From assembly GCF_022811525.1 (NCBI RefSeq), contig NZ_CP063982.1, forward strand, positions 2,108,001 through 2,172,000: DNA of 64,000 nucleotides, read 5' to 3'. The position numbers were made by a program, and so were the translations under genes. The DNA is from Orrella daihaiensis. GTDB lineage: Bacteria; Pseudomonadota; Gammaproteobacteria; Burkholderiales; Burkholderiaceae_B. This document shows positions 41,514 through 50,968 of the stretch, piece after piece. The notes beneath the pieces were generated by a model. That model was not told the origin of the DNA and searched no databases. It saw only the letters and a list, made by a program, of their open reading frames with translations. Each line of letters starts with the position of its first letter. The first letter of the stretch is position 1.

Positions 41514-42194
41514 CTAAGACTGTCGCAGGCGCTTGTGCCACAGTGACATAACTGCCGCAACGGTGTCCTCAACCGTTAGCCGAGATGAGTCTAGCTGATG
41601 CGCATCATCGGCTGGCTTTAAGGGGGCAACCGCACGGTCGGTATCCCGAAAGTCACGCTCTTTGAGGTCGGCAAGCACCGCTTGCTCATCGGGCACGAGG
41701 CCTCTTTCGCGAAGTTGCTGACAACGTCTTTGAGCCCGAGACTGAACATCGGCAAGCAAAAATATCTTCAAATCGGCATCAGGAAACACCACCGTGCCCA
41801 TATCACGGCCGTCTGCCACAAGCCCAGGCGGCTGTCGAAAGGCCCGCTGACGCTCAAGCAAGGCTTCGCGCAAAGGCGCAGCGGGTGCCAGGCGTGAGGC
41901 CAAATTGCCAACATGCTCTTGCCGGATCAGCTCGGTGACATCCTGACCGGCCAGCATAATCTGGCCATCATCAAACCGAATTTGCATTCGCCGTGCTGCC
42001 AAAGCAACGGCTGCGATGTCATTGGCATTGATGTTGTTATCAAGCACTGTCCAAGCTGCCAATCGGTAGAGCGCGCCGCTGTCCAACACATGCCAGCCCA
42101 GTTCAGCGGCTACCCGAGCGGCAACCGTGCCTTTGCCTGAAGCAGTCGGACCGTCAATCGCGATGACTGGAACCCGGACTGACGCCTCAATCAC
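41514..42194 (-). CDS. cmk: Cytidylate kinase
   Basis: The 226-residue product phosphorylates CMP and dCMP. It has the P-loop DGPTASGKGT (about 13-22), the family segments GRDMGTVVFPDA and LAS RLAPAAPLRE, and the lid region with repeated Arg. The start is GTG at 42194: AGGTGGT lies 4-5 bp upstream and the GTGA overlaps the aroA stop by 4 bp. An upstream frame to 42302 lies inside aroA and is rejected. Confidence 0.94.
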   Translation of the reverse strand: MIEASVRVPVIAIDGPTASGKGTVAARVAAELGWHVLDSGALYRLAAWTVLDNNINANDIAAVALAARRMQIRFDDGQIMLAGQDVTELIRQEHVGNLASRLAPAAPLREALLERQRAFRQPPGLVADGRDMGTVVFPDADLKIFLLADVQSRAQRRCQQLRERGLVPDEQAVLADLKERDFRDTDRAVAPLKPADDAHQLDSSRLTVEDTVAAVMSLWHKRLRQS

Positions 42195-43525
42195 GATACC
42201 ACCTGCGAATACACCGAGAAATAATCCGGGAAGGTTTTGGCCACACAACCTGGATCCTGTATCGATACCGGCACGGGCCCAAACGCAGCTAGAGAAAAAC
42301 ACATCGCAATACGATGGTCATCGTATGTGTGAATAGAGGCTGCGCGCCATCGGCCTGATTCAATCGGGTAAACCGTAAGCCAATCCTCACCACTATCGAC
42401 ACGCGCTCCAAGTTTGGCCAACTCAGTTGCCATCGCATGAATGCGATCGGTCTCCTTGACTCGCCAACTGCCAATATTGCGCAATGTGCAAGGACCATCG
42501 GCATAAATAGCCAAGACAGCAGCCGTCATCGCTGCATCGGGAATCAGATTGAAATCCTCATCAAACGCCTTCAGGCGAGCACCGTTGGCCACTGACACAC
42601 CAGATACCGTCACGGCGTCAGGCGCCATTTCAAGCCTGCCGCCCATTTGCTCAATGGTTTTAGCAAATGCCATATCACCCTGGATGCTGTCAGCCCCCAC
42701 GCCACGAATGGTGATGGGTCCTTGGCCAATGAGGCCCAGCGCCATGAAGTAAGAGGCCGATGACGCGTCTGCCTCAACATGTATGGTGCCTGGTGACTGA
42801 TACCGAATGTCTTTGGGAATCACAAACACCAAGCGACCAGTGGCATCTGTCTGGCGCTGGACCTGCACCCCGAATTTAGCCATGAGATTGGTGGTGATAT
42901 CGATGTACGGTTTGGAAATCAATGTCCCCACAACGGTAATGCGCAGATCTTGACCAGTTTGCAAAGCAAGCATTGGCCCAGCAAGAAGCAAGGCTGTCAA
43001 AAACTGACTAGACACTGAACCATTCACCTCGACCGAATCACCCTCGGCCATAGCAGGCTTGATTCGCAATGGTGGGAAACCACGCTCGCCCAGATAATCA
43101 ATATCAGCGCCCAAGCCACGCAAGGCATCAACCAAATCACCAATCGGGCGTTCGTGCATTCGTGGCACCCCAGACAATTGGTAGTCACCACCTGCGAAGG
43201 CTAGCGCAGCCGTCAAGGGTCGAAAGGCTGTCCCTGCATTACCCAGAAACAAATTGGCCTGCAAAATCCGAAACCGTCCCGGGCTAGTCACCGTCACCAC
43301 GCCGTTCTTGCGACGACCGACCCCTATACCCAAACCTGAGAGCGCTTGCAACATCACACGAGTGTCGTCAGAATCAAGTAATCCGTGAATATCGGTCGAG
43401 CCAACACTCAGCGCGGCCAGTAGCAGCACCCGATTGGAAATGCTTTTAGAACCTGGCAAATTTAATGATCCATGCGCTCGGGTAGATGGGTCAAGCACCA
43501 AGTCAGGTTGCGCTGCACCAGTCAT
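42191..43525 (-). CDS. aroA: 3-phosphoshikimate 1-carboxyvinyltransferase (EPSP synthase)
   Basis: The 444-residue product makes EPSP in the shikimate pathway. It has the substrate motif LPGSKSISNR, the GNAGTAFRPLTAAL segment and the C-terminal DDHRIAMCF. The region matches class I enzymes (such as the LPGSKSISNR and GNAGTA patterns). The ATG at 43525 overlaps the tyrA stop by one base (TAATG) and has GAGG 7 bp upstream; an earlier frame start at 43567 lies within tyrA. It overlaps cmk by 4 bp at the other end. Confidence 0.96.
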   Translation of the reverse strand: MTGAAQPDLVLDPSTRAHGSLNLPGSKSISNRVLLLAALSVGSTDIHGLLDSDDTRVMLQALSGLGIGVGRRKNGVVTVTSPGRFRILQANLFLGNAGTAFRPLTAALAFAGGDYQLSGVPRMHERPIGDLVDALRGLGADIDYLGERGFPPLRIKPAMAEGDSVEVNGSVSSQFLTALLLAGPMLALQTGQDLRITVVGTLISKPYIDITTNLMAKFGVQVQRQTDATGRLVFVIPKDIRYQSPGTIHVEADASSASYFMALGLIGQGPITIRGVGADSIQGDMAFAKTIEQMGGRLEMAPDAVTVSGVSVANGARLKAFDEDFNLIPDAAMTAAVLAIYADGPCTLRNIGSWRVKETDRIHAMATELAKLGARVDSGEDWLTVYPIESGRWRAASIHTYDDHRIAMCFSLAAFGPVPVSIQDPGCVAKTFPDYFSVYSQVVS

Positions 43526-44451
43526 TACTTGCCTCGGCCGCTTTCGTGCTTTTGCCGCTCGCCCCATTCACGGCGAACGCTGGCCGCATGCGCAAGCACC
43601 GTTTCCAGCCAAGCCTCGTCCTTAGCCTTCAACGCCTCCCGAGCTTGCCCCAGCAAATCATGCAAATCATCCAATTGCCGGAGCATGGCGTCTCGGTTAG
43701 CCATAAAAATATCACGCCACATTTCGACTGACCCTTGGGCGATACGAGAAAAATCCCCAAATCCAGCACCGGCTAACTGTAGATTCAAATCCGCGTTGGC
43801 ATCGCGCGCGACATGTTCAACGTAAAGGCTAGCCAGCCAATGTGGGAGGTGGCTGACCGCAGCTAACACATCATCATGCTGGCCGACCTTCATGGTAACC
43901 AACCGTGCACCACAAGCTCGCCAAGCAGCACCCACAAACTCCACTGCTCTGTTTGCATTCTCAGGTAGTGGGCACAAGACAACATGACGATCTCGGTAGA
44001 GATCAGCAAAAGCAGCTTGGGGACCCGACTCGTGGGAACCAGCAATCGGATGCGCCGGCACGAACTGACCGATTCGCTCGCCAAGTGCCGCGCGCGCAAA
44101 CGCGACCACGTTTCCCTTGGTACTGCCGCCATCGGTAATCAACGTCTTGGGAGATAACGCCTTGCTTAAACCCTCGAACAATGGCCCGAATGTTCCCACC
44201 GGGGACGCGAGCATGATGAGATCGCATTGGCTGGCTGCTTCATGAAGGGTAATGGTTTCATCGATAATGCCAAGCGTTTGCGCCTGAGCCAGCGTCTCGG
44301 GCTGACGCCCAACCCCAAAAACTCTCCCGACACAACCGGCTTGCTTTAAGGCCAGGGCAAACGATCCACCAATTAAGCCCGTACCGATCACAGCCAGGGT
44401 ATTGACCCGAAAGGCGTTGGAAGCTGTATCAGCGGCAGTGACGCTGCTCAC
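43525..44451 (-). CDS. tyrA: Prephenate dehydrogenase
   Basis: The 308-residue product converts prephenate to 4-hydroxyphenylpyruvate for tyrosine synthesis, using NAD(P). The Rossmann motif is VIGTGLIGGSFALALK (about 19-34) and the active-site GSHESGPQAA segment is present. There is no fused chorismate mutase, so this is the monofunctional form. It starts with GTG at 44451 with an AAGGAGG site, and overlaps hisC by 4 bp (GTGA). Confidence 0.95.
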   Translation of the reverse strand: MSSVTAADTASNAFRVNTLAVIGTGLIGGSFALALKQAGCVGRVFGVGRQPETLAQAQTLGIIDETITLHEAASQCDLIMLASPVGTFGPLFEGLSKALSPKTLITDGGSTKGNVVAFARAALGERIGQFVPAHPIAGSHESGPQAAFADLYRDRHVVLCPLPENANRAVEFVGAAWRACGARLVTMKVGQHDDVLAAVSHLPHWLASLYVEHVARDANADLNLQLAGAGFGDFSRIAQGSVEMWRDIFMANRDAMLRQLDDLHDLLGQAREALKAKDEAWLETVLAHAASVRREWGERQKHESGRGK

Positions 44452-45596
44452 GCAGCCTCCTTGCCGAGCACCTCAGTCATCGCACGAATCAGAATAGCGT
44501 TCTCCTCGGGCAGTCCAATGGAGATACGTAACCACTCGGGTAGGCCATCTGCACCCACTGGACGCACAATGACCCCACGCTTTAACAATGCTTGATTGAC
44601 CGCGTTGGCATCACCAACATGCACCAACACAAAGTTGGCATAGCTCGGCACGTAGGTTAAGCCCAAGCGGTCAAACGCTTCTTGCAACTGTTTCTTTCCA
44701 GCCGCATTGACCTCGGCACTCCGCGCCAGAAACGCGTCATCCTGAAATGCCGCAATGGCAGCGGCCTGAGCCAGCGAATTGACATTGAAAGGCTGCCGCA
44801 CGCGCGCCATCAGATCAGTCAGAGCGGGCTGCGCCAACCCAAAACCAACACGCAGCCCCGCCAGACCATACGCTTTGGAGAAACTGCGCGAGACAACAAG
44901 GTTCTCGAATCGTTTAACCAATGCGACGCTATCGATACGAATATCATCAGGTAGATATTCGTTATAGGCTTCGTCTAACACCACAGTCACTCGATTGCCA
45001 TGGGCTGCATGTACCCGCTCCAAAAACGTCGTGACGTCCCTGGATGTCAAAAAAGTGCCGGTAGGGTTATTAGGATTAGCGATAAACACCACCCGGGTAT
45101 TGTCAGCAATCGCCTCGAACATCGCATTCAGGTCATGCCCGAAATCTTTCGCGGGCACAACAATGTGCTCGGCGCCCCTGGCCTGCGTAGCAAGTCTGTA
45201 AACCACGAATGCGTATTGCGAGTAAACCGCACTGTAGCCAGGTTCCAATAGCGCCATGCCGACAAGTTCGAGGATGTCATTAGACCCATTGCCAAGCGTG
45301 ATCCATCCGGCTGGCACATCAAGGCGCTTAGCTATCACCTGTTTAAGTGCATAGCCACCCGGGTCGGGATAACGCCCCAAGCCCTTGAGCTCATGCTCGA
45401 TGGCTTGCTTGGCTGACTCAGGCATACCAAGCGGATTTTCATTGGATGCGAGCTTGACGACCTGCTCAGGTCTGAGTCCTAGCTCCCGCACCAAGTCATC
45501 AATTGGCTTGCCCGGAATATAGGGCTGAATTTGCTTGATGTGCTCCGGTGCAATCAACCCTTTGTCACCCACGGTGTTCTTGCTACTGTTACTCAC
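44448..45596 (-). CDS. hisC: Histidinol-phosphate/aromatic aminotransferase
   Basis: The 382-residue product is a fold-type I PLP aminotransferase of the HisC family, with the active-site Lys in SRSFSKAYGLAGLRVG and ASNENPLGMP near the N-terminus. It sits between tyrA and pheA rather than in a histidine operon, so it probably acts mainly as the aromatic (Tyr/Phe) aminotransferase, a known dual specificity of such HisC2 proteins. It starts with GTG at 45596, overlapping the pheA stop by 4 bp. Confidence 0.92.
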   Translation of the reverse strand: MSNSSKNTVGDKGLIAPEHIKQIQPYIPGKPIDDLVRELGLRPEQVVKLASNENPLGMPESAKQAIEHELKGLGRYPDPGGYALKQVIAKRLDVPAGWITLGNGSNDILELVGMALLEPGYSAVYSQYAFVVYRLATQARGAEHIVVPAKDFGHDLNAMFEAIADNTRVVFIANPNNPTGTFLTSRDVTTFLERVHAAHGNRVTVVLDEAYNEYLPDDIRIDSVALVKRFENLVVSRSFSKAYGLAGLRVGFGLAQPALTDLMARVRQPFNVNSLAQAAAIAAFQDDAFLARSAEVNAAGKKQLQEAFDRLGLTYVPSYANFVLVHVGDANAVNQALLKRGVIVRPVGADGLPEWLRISIGLPEENAILIRAMTEVLGKEAA

Positions 45597-46681
45597 GTCT
45601 GCCTCGGATAGGAACCTAGCACCTTGAAAAATGCGCAGCGCGCCTGCAATTCAGACAACGCCTTGGCCACTGCTGAATCTTGCCGATGGCCCTCGATGTC
45701 CACATAAAAGTAATACTCCCACTGTCCGGTTCGCGCCGGGCGTGATTCAAATCGATACATGGACACTCCGTTCTCGGCCAGTGGCGCAAGCATCTTATAC
45801 ACCGCGCCGGCCTCGTTGGGCACCGCCAAAATAAGACTGGTTTTGTCCACCCCAGTCGGTAGCGTATCTATTTTGCCAATCGCTAAAAATCGGGTGCGAT
45901 TTGATGGGTCATCTTGAATACCTTCAGCCACTACCTCCAAGCCCCAAGCCCGTGCGGCAATATCACTGGCAATGGCGGCTACCGTTGGATCTTGCGAAGC
46001 GATACGAGCCGCTTCAGCGTTACTGGCTACCGGCTCACGTGCCAAATGAGCCTGGTTCATACCCAACCAATGCTGGCACTGCGCCAAAGCCTGCGGGTGC
46101 GCCAAAACGCGCGTTATCCCCTCCATACTTCCTGTCTTGCTTAACAGGCAGTGTCGAATCACGATGGTGTGCTCACCGACGATGCGCACCGGTGTATTCA
46201 ACAAAAGGTCAAGTGTGCGATTAACAGCACCCTCGGTGGAGTTCTCAACCGGCACCATGCCGACCTCGGCACCGTCAGATTCGACTCGCCTGAATACCTC
46301 ATCAAAATCCGGACATGGCAAACCAGTAATGTCCTGACCCATGTACTCAAACGCTGCCTGCTCCGAGAAAGATCCGGTCGGCCCGAGATAGGCAACGCGA
46401 ATTTCCTTTTCCAGACCACGACAAACCGAGATGATTTGGGCCCAAATGGCGTCTATCGCTTTATCGCCGATCGGCCCGGCATTAACAGCTTGCAACGCCC
46501 GAATTACTTGAGCTTCACGTTCTGGCCGAAACACGGGTCCCTGTTCGTGGTGAGCGTGCTTTAGGTCACCCACAGCTTGTGCAGTTCGCGCCCGCTCGTT
46601 GATTAGCTCCAGAATCTGTTGATCAAGCGTGTCAATTTTCTGGCGCAGTGGCAATAGCTTTGCCTGCAGTTCTTTATCCAT
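45593..46681 (-). CDS. pheA: Bifunctional chorismate mutase/prephenate dehydratase
   Basis: The 362-residue product has an AroQ chorismate mutase (about 1-85), a prephenate dehydratase domain (about 95-270, with VENSTEGAVNRTLDLL and SNRTRFLAIG) and an ACT regulatory domain (about 285-360, with the phenylalanine-binding ESRPARTGQWEYYFYVDIEG). It should be feedback-inhibited by phenylalanine. The ATG at 46681 overlaps the serC stop by 8 bp. Upstream frame extension lies within serC. Confidence 0.96.
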   Translation of the reverse strand: MDKELQAKLLPLRQKIDTLDQQILELINERARTAQAVGDLKHAHHEQGPVFRPEREAQVIRALQAVNAGPIGDKAIDAIWAQIISVCRGLEKEIRVAYLGPTGSFSEQAAFEYMGQDITGLPCPDFDEVFRRVESDGAEVGMVPVENSTEGAVNRTLDLLLNTPVRIVGEHTIVIRHCLLSKTGSMEGITRVLAHPQALAQCQHWLGMNQAHLAREPVASNAEAARIASQDPTVAAIASDIAARAWGLEVVAEGIQDDPSNRTRFLAIGKIDTLPTGVDKTSLILAVPNEAGAVYKMLAPLAENGVSMYRFESRPARTGQWEYYFYVDIEGHRQDSAVAKALSELQARCAFFKVLGSYPRQT

Positions 46682-47819
46682 GTTCGCGCTCAAACCACTG
46701 TAGGTAATCAATCAACGCCATCACACCTTCGAGCGGCATGGCGTTGTATATAGATGCCCGCATACCACCGACGGACTTATGGCCTTTAAGCTGATTCAAC
46801 CCGGCGGCGCGAGCGCCGTCAAGAAATGCCTGATCCAAAGAGCTATCAACCAGCGTAAAAGGCACATTCATGCGCGAGCGTACCGACGGGTGAACTGGCG
46901 CACGGTAAAACTGCGATTGATCAAAAAAGCCGTATAGGGCATCAGATTTGGTGATATTCGCTTTTTCGATGACACTCAGTCCACCCTGGCGCAATAACCA
47001 CTTAAACACCAAGCCAGCGATATAAATCGCGTAGGTGGGCGGCGTGTTGAACTTTGACTGTTCTTTGGCAACGTTGGAATAGTCAAACGCAGATGGACAA
47101 ACCGGCAACGCATGACCAATCAGATCGCGCCGAATGATAACGACAGTCACCCCCGCCGGACCTGCATTTTTTTGGGCACCTGCGTACAACATACCCACAC
47201 GGGAGAAATCCATCGGTCGCGATAGAAAATGTGACGACGCATCGACAACGAGCGGCACGTCTGGCGCACCCATAGCGTTCATTTGGCGGGCATCTGGCCA
47301 AGCTATAAACTCTACGCCCCCAATGGTCTCATTGCTGCAAAGATGCAGATAAGCGGCAGTGGACCGCACACGCCACTGACTGACATCAGGCACCCAAGTG
47401 AGCGGTCCGTACGTTTGGGCTTGATCATCAAAGACAGCATCGTTGCTAGCAGCCACGGTCACATCGCCGTATTTCGCCGCTTCTTTGAACGATTTGGTTG
47501 ACCAACTACCCGTGAGGACATAATCAGCATGCTTTTGCGTACTGCGCCCAATCAAATTCATTGGCACGATGGCATTTTCCGCTGTCGCCCCACCCTGCAT
47601 GAATAGCACAGCAAACTCATCGCCAACACCGAGTAACTGGCGTAGGTCACTTTCGGCCTCGTCACAAATTTGCGTGAACTCCGGGCCTCGATGGCTCATC
47701 TCCATGACAGACATACCGCTGCCATGCCAATCAAGCATTTCTGCGGCAGCCTGCTCGAGGACAGCTTCAGGTAGAACCGAAGGACCAGCAGAGAAGTTCC
47801 AAGGCCGATGCTTACTCAT
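46674..47819 (-). CDS. serC: Phosphoserine aminotransferase
   Basis: The 381-residue product converts 3-phosphohydroxypyruvate to phosphoserine in serine synthesis, with a second role in pyridoxal phosphate synthesis in many bacteria. The PLP lysine region is seen as AGAQKNAGPAGVTVVI, and the N-terminus reads WNFSAGPSVLPEAVL as in the family. It follows gyrA by 18 bp and precedes pheA. The ATG has no strong ribosome site. Confidence 0.96.
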   Translation of the reverse strand: MSKHRPWNFSAGPSVLPEAVLEQAAAEMLDWHGSGMSVMEMSHRGPEFTQICDEAESDLRQLLGVGDEFAVLFMQGGATAENAIVPMNLIGRSTQKHADYVLTGSWSTKSFKEAAKYGDVTVAASNDAVFDDQAQTYGPLTWVPDVSQWRVRSTAAYLHLCSNETIGGVEFIAWPDARQMNAMGAPDVPLVVDASSHFLSRPMDFSRVGMLYAGAQKNAGPAGVTVVIIRRDLIGHALPVCPSAFDYSNVAKEQSKFNTPPTYAIYIAGLVFKWLLRQGGLSVIEKANITKSDALYGFFDQSQFYRAPVHPSVRSRMNVPFTLVDSSLDQAFLDGARAAGLNQLKGHKSVGGMRASIYNAMPLEGVMALIDYLQWFEREHG

Positions 47820-47837
47820 GGTGTCTGTTTAGAACCT

Positions 47838-50492
47838 TTATTCAGCTGATGTCTCTGGCCCGGGCAACTCGGGCGTTTGACCCTCATCAGTGCTAGCTGA
47901 ATCATCCACATCATCAGCCTCATCAGCGTCGCGCTCGGCCACACGGCGAATCCCTGAAAGATGGCTGCCATCATCAACACTGATTAATGTGACACCTTGG
48001 GTGGCGCGGCCCATTTCACGAATCTCCGCCACTCGGGTACGAACCAGAACACCGCCATCGGTGATCAGCATAATTTCATCTTCGCCAGACACCAATACGG
48101 CGCCCACCACCTTGCCATTACGCTCAGAGGTCTGAATGGCGATCATGCCCTTGGTGCCGCGTCCATGACGGGTGTACTCCACGATGGGGGTCCGCTTGCC
48201 ATAGCCATTCTCAGTGGCAGTCAAAACGGTTTTGGTCTCGTCGCTTGCCACCACCATGGCGATGACTTCCTGCCCTTGCTCCAGCATCATGCCGCGCACA
48301 CCTCGCGCGTTACGACCCATGGACCGGACGTCATCCTCACTAAACCGTACAGCTTTGCCAGCGTCTGAAAAGAGCATGACGTCACACTGGCCATCGGTCA
48401 AATCTGCACCAATGAGGTAATCACCCTCATCAAGCGTAACAGCAATGATGCCTGCCTTGCGTGGGTTCGAGAAATCCGATAGCGGGGTCTTTTTGACAGT
48501 GCCGCGCGAGGTAGCCATAAACACCATGTGCTGATCAGAAAATTGCTTGACCGGCAATACCACTGTAATTTTCTCGCCGTCCATGAGCGGGAACATGTTC
48601 ACGATCGGTCGACCGCGTGAGGTGCGCGTACCTTGCGGCACCTCCCAGACCTTTAGCCAATACAAGCGACCGCGGTTAGAGAAACACAACAGGTAATCAT
48701 GGGTATTGGCGATGAACAATTGATCGACCCAATCGTCCTCTTTGGTGGCGGTGGCCTGCTTGCCACGCCCTCCACGCCGCTGAGCACGATACTCAGACAA
48801 AGGTTGACTCTTAATGTATCCGCTGTGTGACAGTGTCACCACCATATCAGTCGGCGTGATCAGATCTTCTGTATCGAGCTCTGTGGCGTTATGTTCAATC
48901 GTCGACCGGCGAACATCCTTGGCGCTTGTAGAAAACTCGGCACGAATGGCCTCGAGCTCTTGGGCGATGATGGTAGTGATTCGCTCAGGCTTAGCCAAAA
49001 TATCAAGCAAGTCGGCAATGTTATCCATCACGGTCTTGTATTCGCTGACGATCTTGTCTTGCTCAAGACCGGTCAAGCGCTGCAAGCGCATATTGAGGAT
49101 TTCTTGAGCCTGGACATCGCTCAACCTGTAAAGGCCATCGCCTTGCAAACCAAAGTTTGGTGACAATCCATCTGGACGGTATGCGGCGCTGCCGCCCGGC
49201 GTGTCCCCATCGGCCCGCGCCAACATTTCTCTAACCAGCGACGAATCCCAGGCGCGCGACATCAGCTCCTGCCGAGCGACCGGCGGTGTGGGGGCTGATT
49301 TGATGATGGTGATGAACTCATCAATATTAGCCAAGGCAACAGCCAGACCCTCGAGCACATGTCCGCGCTCGCGTGCTTTGCGCAACTGGAATACGGTACG
49401 ACGTGTAACCACTTCCCGACGATGTGACAAGAAGTAATCCACCATCTGCTTTAGGTTAAGCAGACGTGGTTGCCCATCAACGAGCGCCACCAAATTAATG
49501 CCGAACGTGTCTTGCAGCTGGGTGTTCTTATATAAGTTATTGAGTACGACCTCGGGCACTTCACCGCGCTTTAGTTCAATCACCAGTCGCATGCCGTCTT
49601 TGTCTGACTCATCGCGGATATCAGAGATGCCCTCGATCTTCTTTTCATTGACCAGTTCGGCCATGCGCTCTTGGAGGGACTTTTTATTCACCTGATAGGG
49701 CAACTCATCGACGATGATTGCCTGGCGGTTGCCCTTTTCCATGTCCTCAAAGTGAGTCTTGGCACGCATGATGACGCGACCACGCCCCGTGCGATAGCCT
49801 TCACGTACGCCCGACATGCCATAAATAATGCCGCCGGTTGGGAAGTCAGGTGCTTTGATGAGCTCGATTAATTCGTCTACAGCCGCAGTTGGGTTGCGCA
49901 AAACATGCAGGCACCCATCAATGACCTCCCCCAGATTGTGTGGCGGAATATTGGTGGCCATCCCCACAGCAATCCCCGAACTGCCGTTGACTAAAAGATT
50001 GGGCAAGCGCGTGGGCAACAGCAAGGGTTCATGCTCACTGCCATCATAGTTTGGTCCAAAGTCGACTGTTTCCTGGTCAATATCAGCCAAAAGCTCGTGC
50101 GCAATCTTGGATAGGCGAATTTCCGTATAACGCATGGCAGCAGCGCTATCGCCGTCGATCGAACCAAAGTTGCCTTGTCCGTCGACTAGCATGTAACGCA
50201 AAGAGAAGTCTTGCGCCATGCGAACGATTGTGTCGTAGACGGCCTGATCACCGTGCGGGTGGTACTTACCGATGACATCACCGACAATACGGGCCGATTT
50301 TTTATAGGCGCGGTTCCAGTCATTATTGAGCTCGTGCATGGCAAACAGCACCCGACGATGCACGGGTTTTAAGCCATCCCGAACATCGGGCAATGCACGA
50401 CCCACAATTACGCTCATCGCGTAATCAAGGTAACTGCGGCGCATTTCGTCTTCGAGGGAGATCGGCAGTGTTTCCTTGGCGAAGGAATCCAT
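47838..50492 (-). CDS. gyrA: DNA gyrase subunit A
   Basis: The 884-residue product introduces negative supercoils with GyrB. The catalytic Tyr122 is in AAMRYTEIRLS, the GyrA box QRRGGRGK lies near residue 560, and a six-bladed C-terminal domain follows, ending in an acidic tail. The quinolone-resistance region reads KYHPHGDQAVYDTIVRM: position 83 (E. coli numbering, which matches here exactly) is Gln instead of Ser, while Asp82 and Asp87 are kept. The ATG at 50492 gives the usual N-terminus, although the ribosome site is weak. Confidence 0.97.
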   Translation of the reverse strand: MDSFAKETLPISLEDEMRRSYLDYAMSVIVGRALPDVRDGLKPVHRRVLFAMHELNNDWNRAYKKSARIVGDVIGKYHPHGDQAVYDTIVRMAQDFSLRYMLVDGQGNFGSIDGDSAAAMRYTEIRLSKIAHELLADIDQETVDFGPNYDGSEHEPLLLPTRLPNLLVNGSSGIAVGMATNIPPHNLGEVIDGCLHVLRNPTAAVDELIELIKAPDFPTGGIIYGMSGVREGYRTGRGRVIMRAKTHFEDMEKGNRQAIIVDELPYQVNKKSLQERMAELVNEKKIEGISDIRDESDKDGMRLVIELKRGEVPEVVLNNLYKNTQLQDTFGINLVALVDGQPRLLNLKQMVDYFLSHRREVVTRRTVFQLRKARERGHVLEGLAVALANIDEFITIIKSAPTPPVARQELMSRAWDSSLVREMLARADGDTPGGSAAYRPDGLSPNFGLQGDGLYRLSDVQAQEILNMRLQRLTGLEQDKIVSEYKTVMDNIADLLDILAKPERITTIIAQELEAIRAEFSTSAKDVRRSTIEHNATELDTEDLITPTDMVVTLSHSGYIKSQPLSEYRAQRRGGRGKQATATKEDDWVDQLFIANTHDYLLCFSNRGRLYWLKVWEVPQGTRTSRGRPIVNMFPLMDGEKITVVLPVKQFSDQHMVFMATSRGTVKKTPLSDFSNPRKAGIIAVTLDEGDYLIGADLTDGQCDVMLFSDAGKAVRFSEDDVRSMGRNARGVRGMMLEQGQEVIAMVVASDETKTVLTATENGYGKRTPIVEYTRHGRGTKGMIAIQTSERNGKVVGAVLVSGEDEIMLITDGGVLVRTRVAEIREMGRATQGVTLISVDDGSHLSGIRRVAERDADEADDVDDSASTDEGQTPELPGPETSAE

Positions 50493-50704
50493 AAGAGATG
50501 TAATCTAAGTCGAGGATTAAAAGGCCGCTACAACCCTGGGCTGCAACGGTTTGAAACAAACGTTACATTCTACACTTGACCGGTGATGCTGTCCGGTTAG
50601 CAAAAAAATGATGAACGCTGCGGGTAGGCAAACTGAAGCCAGCTCAAAAAGTTCAGTCTCAACCGTAAAAAAGTTCCACTGGCAGGACCCAAACTCGTGG
50701 CCTC

Positions 50705-50733
50705 TTGGCAAATTAACAACAATTTGTTGCCAA
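50705..50733. promoter_or_regulatory. TTGGCAA-N15-TTGCCAA inverted repeat upstream of gyrA
   Basis: Two 7-bp half-sites are arranged as an inverted repeat with a 15-bp A/T-rich spacer. The same TTGGCAA core occurs three times in front of the hicB gene 2 kb away. It may be a regulator site; no protein is assigned. Confidence 0.35.
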
Positions 50734-50757
50734 AACCCAACAACAAATAGCCTGATT

Positions 50758-50771
50758 GCGTAAATTTACGC
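50758..50771. promoter_or_regulatory. Perfect 14-bp palindrome GCGTAAATTTACGC
   Basis: This perfect palindrome lies between the divergent gyrA and ompA genes. It has the size and symmetry of a dimeric repressor site, but the protein is unknown. Confidence 0.35.
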
Positions 50772-50866
50772 CTATACAAGCACTCAAACTTGCGGCAGGG
50801 GTCGCATTTGCACGCAAATAGCTTAAGATTTCATTCAACACGCAGGAAACCCAGTGTGTGCATTTT

Positions 50867-50894
50867 TTTAACTTGCTCTTGGCGTTGTTATACT
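50867..50894 (+). promoter_or_regulatory. Probable sigma-70 promoter of ompA
   Basis: A TATACT -10 box at 50889-50894 lies 16 bp after a TTTAAC -35-like hexamer at 50867. It is about 75 bp upstream of the ompA ATG. The fit is moderate, with the -10 the stronger element. Confidence 0.55.
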
Positions 50895-50968
50895 GGCCCC
50901 GTTTCCTGAATTGCGGCGGGGGTTCGCTGCGAGACTAACTTTCAGCTTTAAGCTCAACGAGGAGAAAC

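Larger units (their letters stand above)
50493..50866. other. Divergent gyrA/ompA intergenic region
   Basis: This stretch separates the divergent gyrA and ompA starts and must hold the gyrA promoter. Two dyads are present: a perfect 14-bp palindrome and a TTGGCAA/TTGCCAA inverted repeat (listed separately). A second hairpin-like TTTGTTG/CAACAAA pair overlaps the latter. The gyrA promoter itself could not be fixed. Confidence 0.5.

Noticed and set aside
42195..42302. Longer cmk start inside aroA
   Set aside because: The GTG at 42194 has a good ribosome site and gives the usual Cmk length; the extension has no homology pattern.
44448..45596. hisC as part of a histidine operon
   Set aside because: The neighbours are tyrA and pheA, so an aromatic aminotransferase role is more likely.
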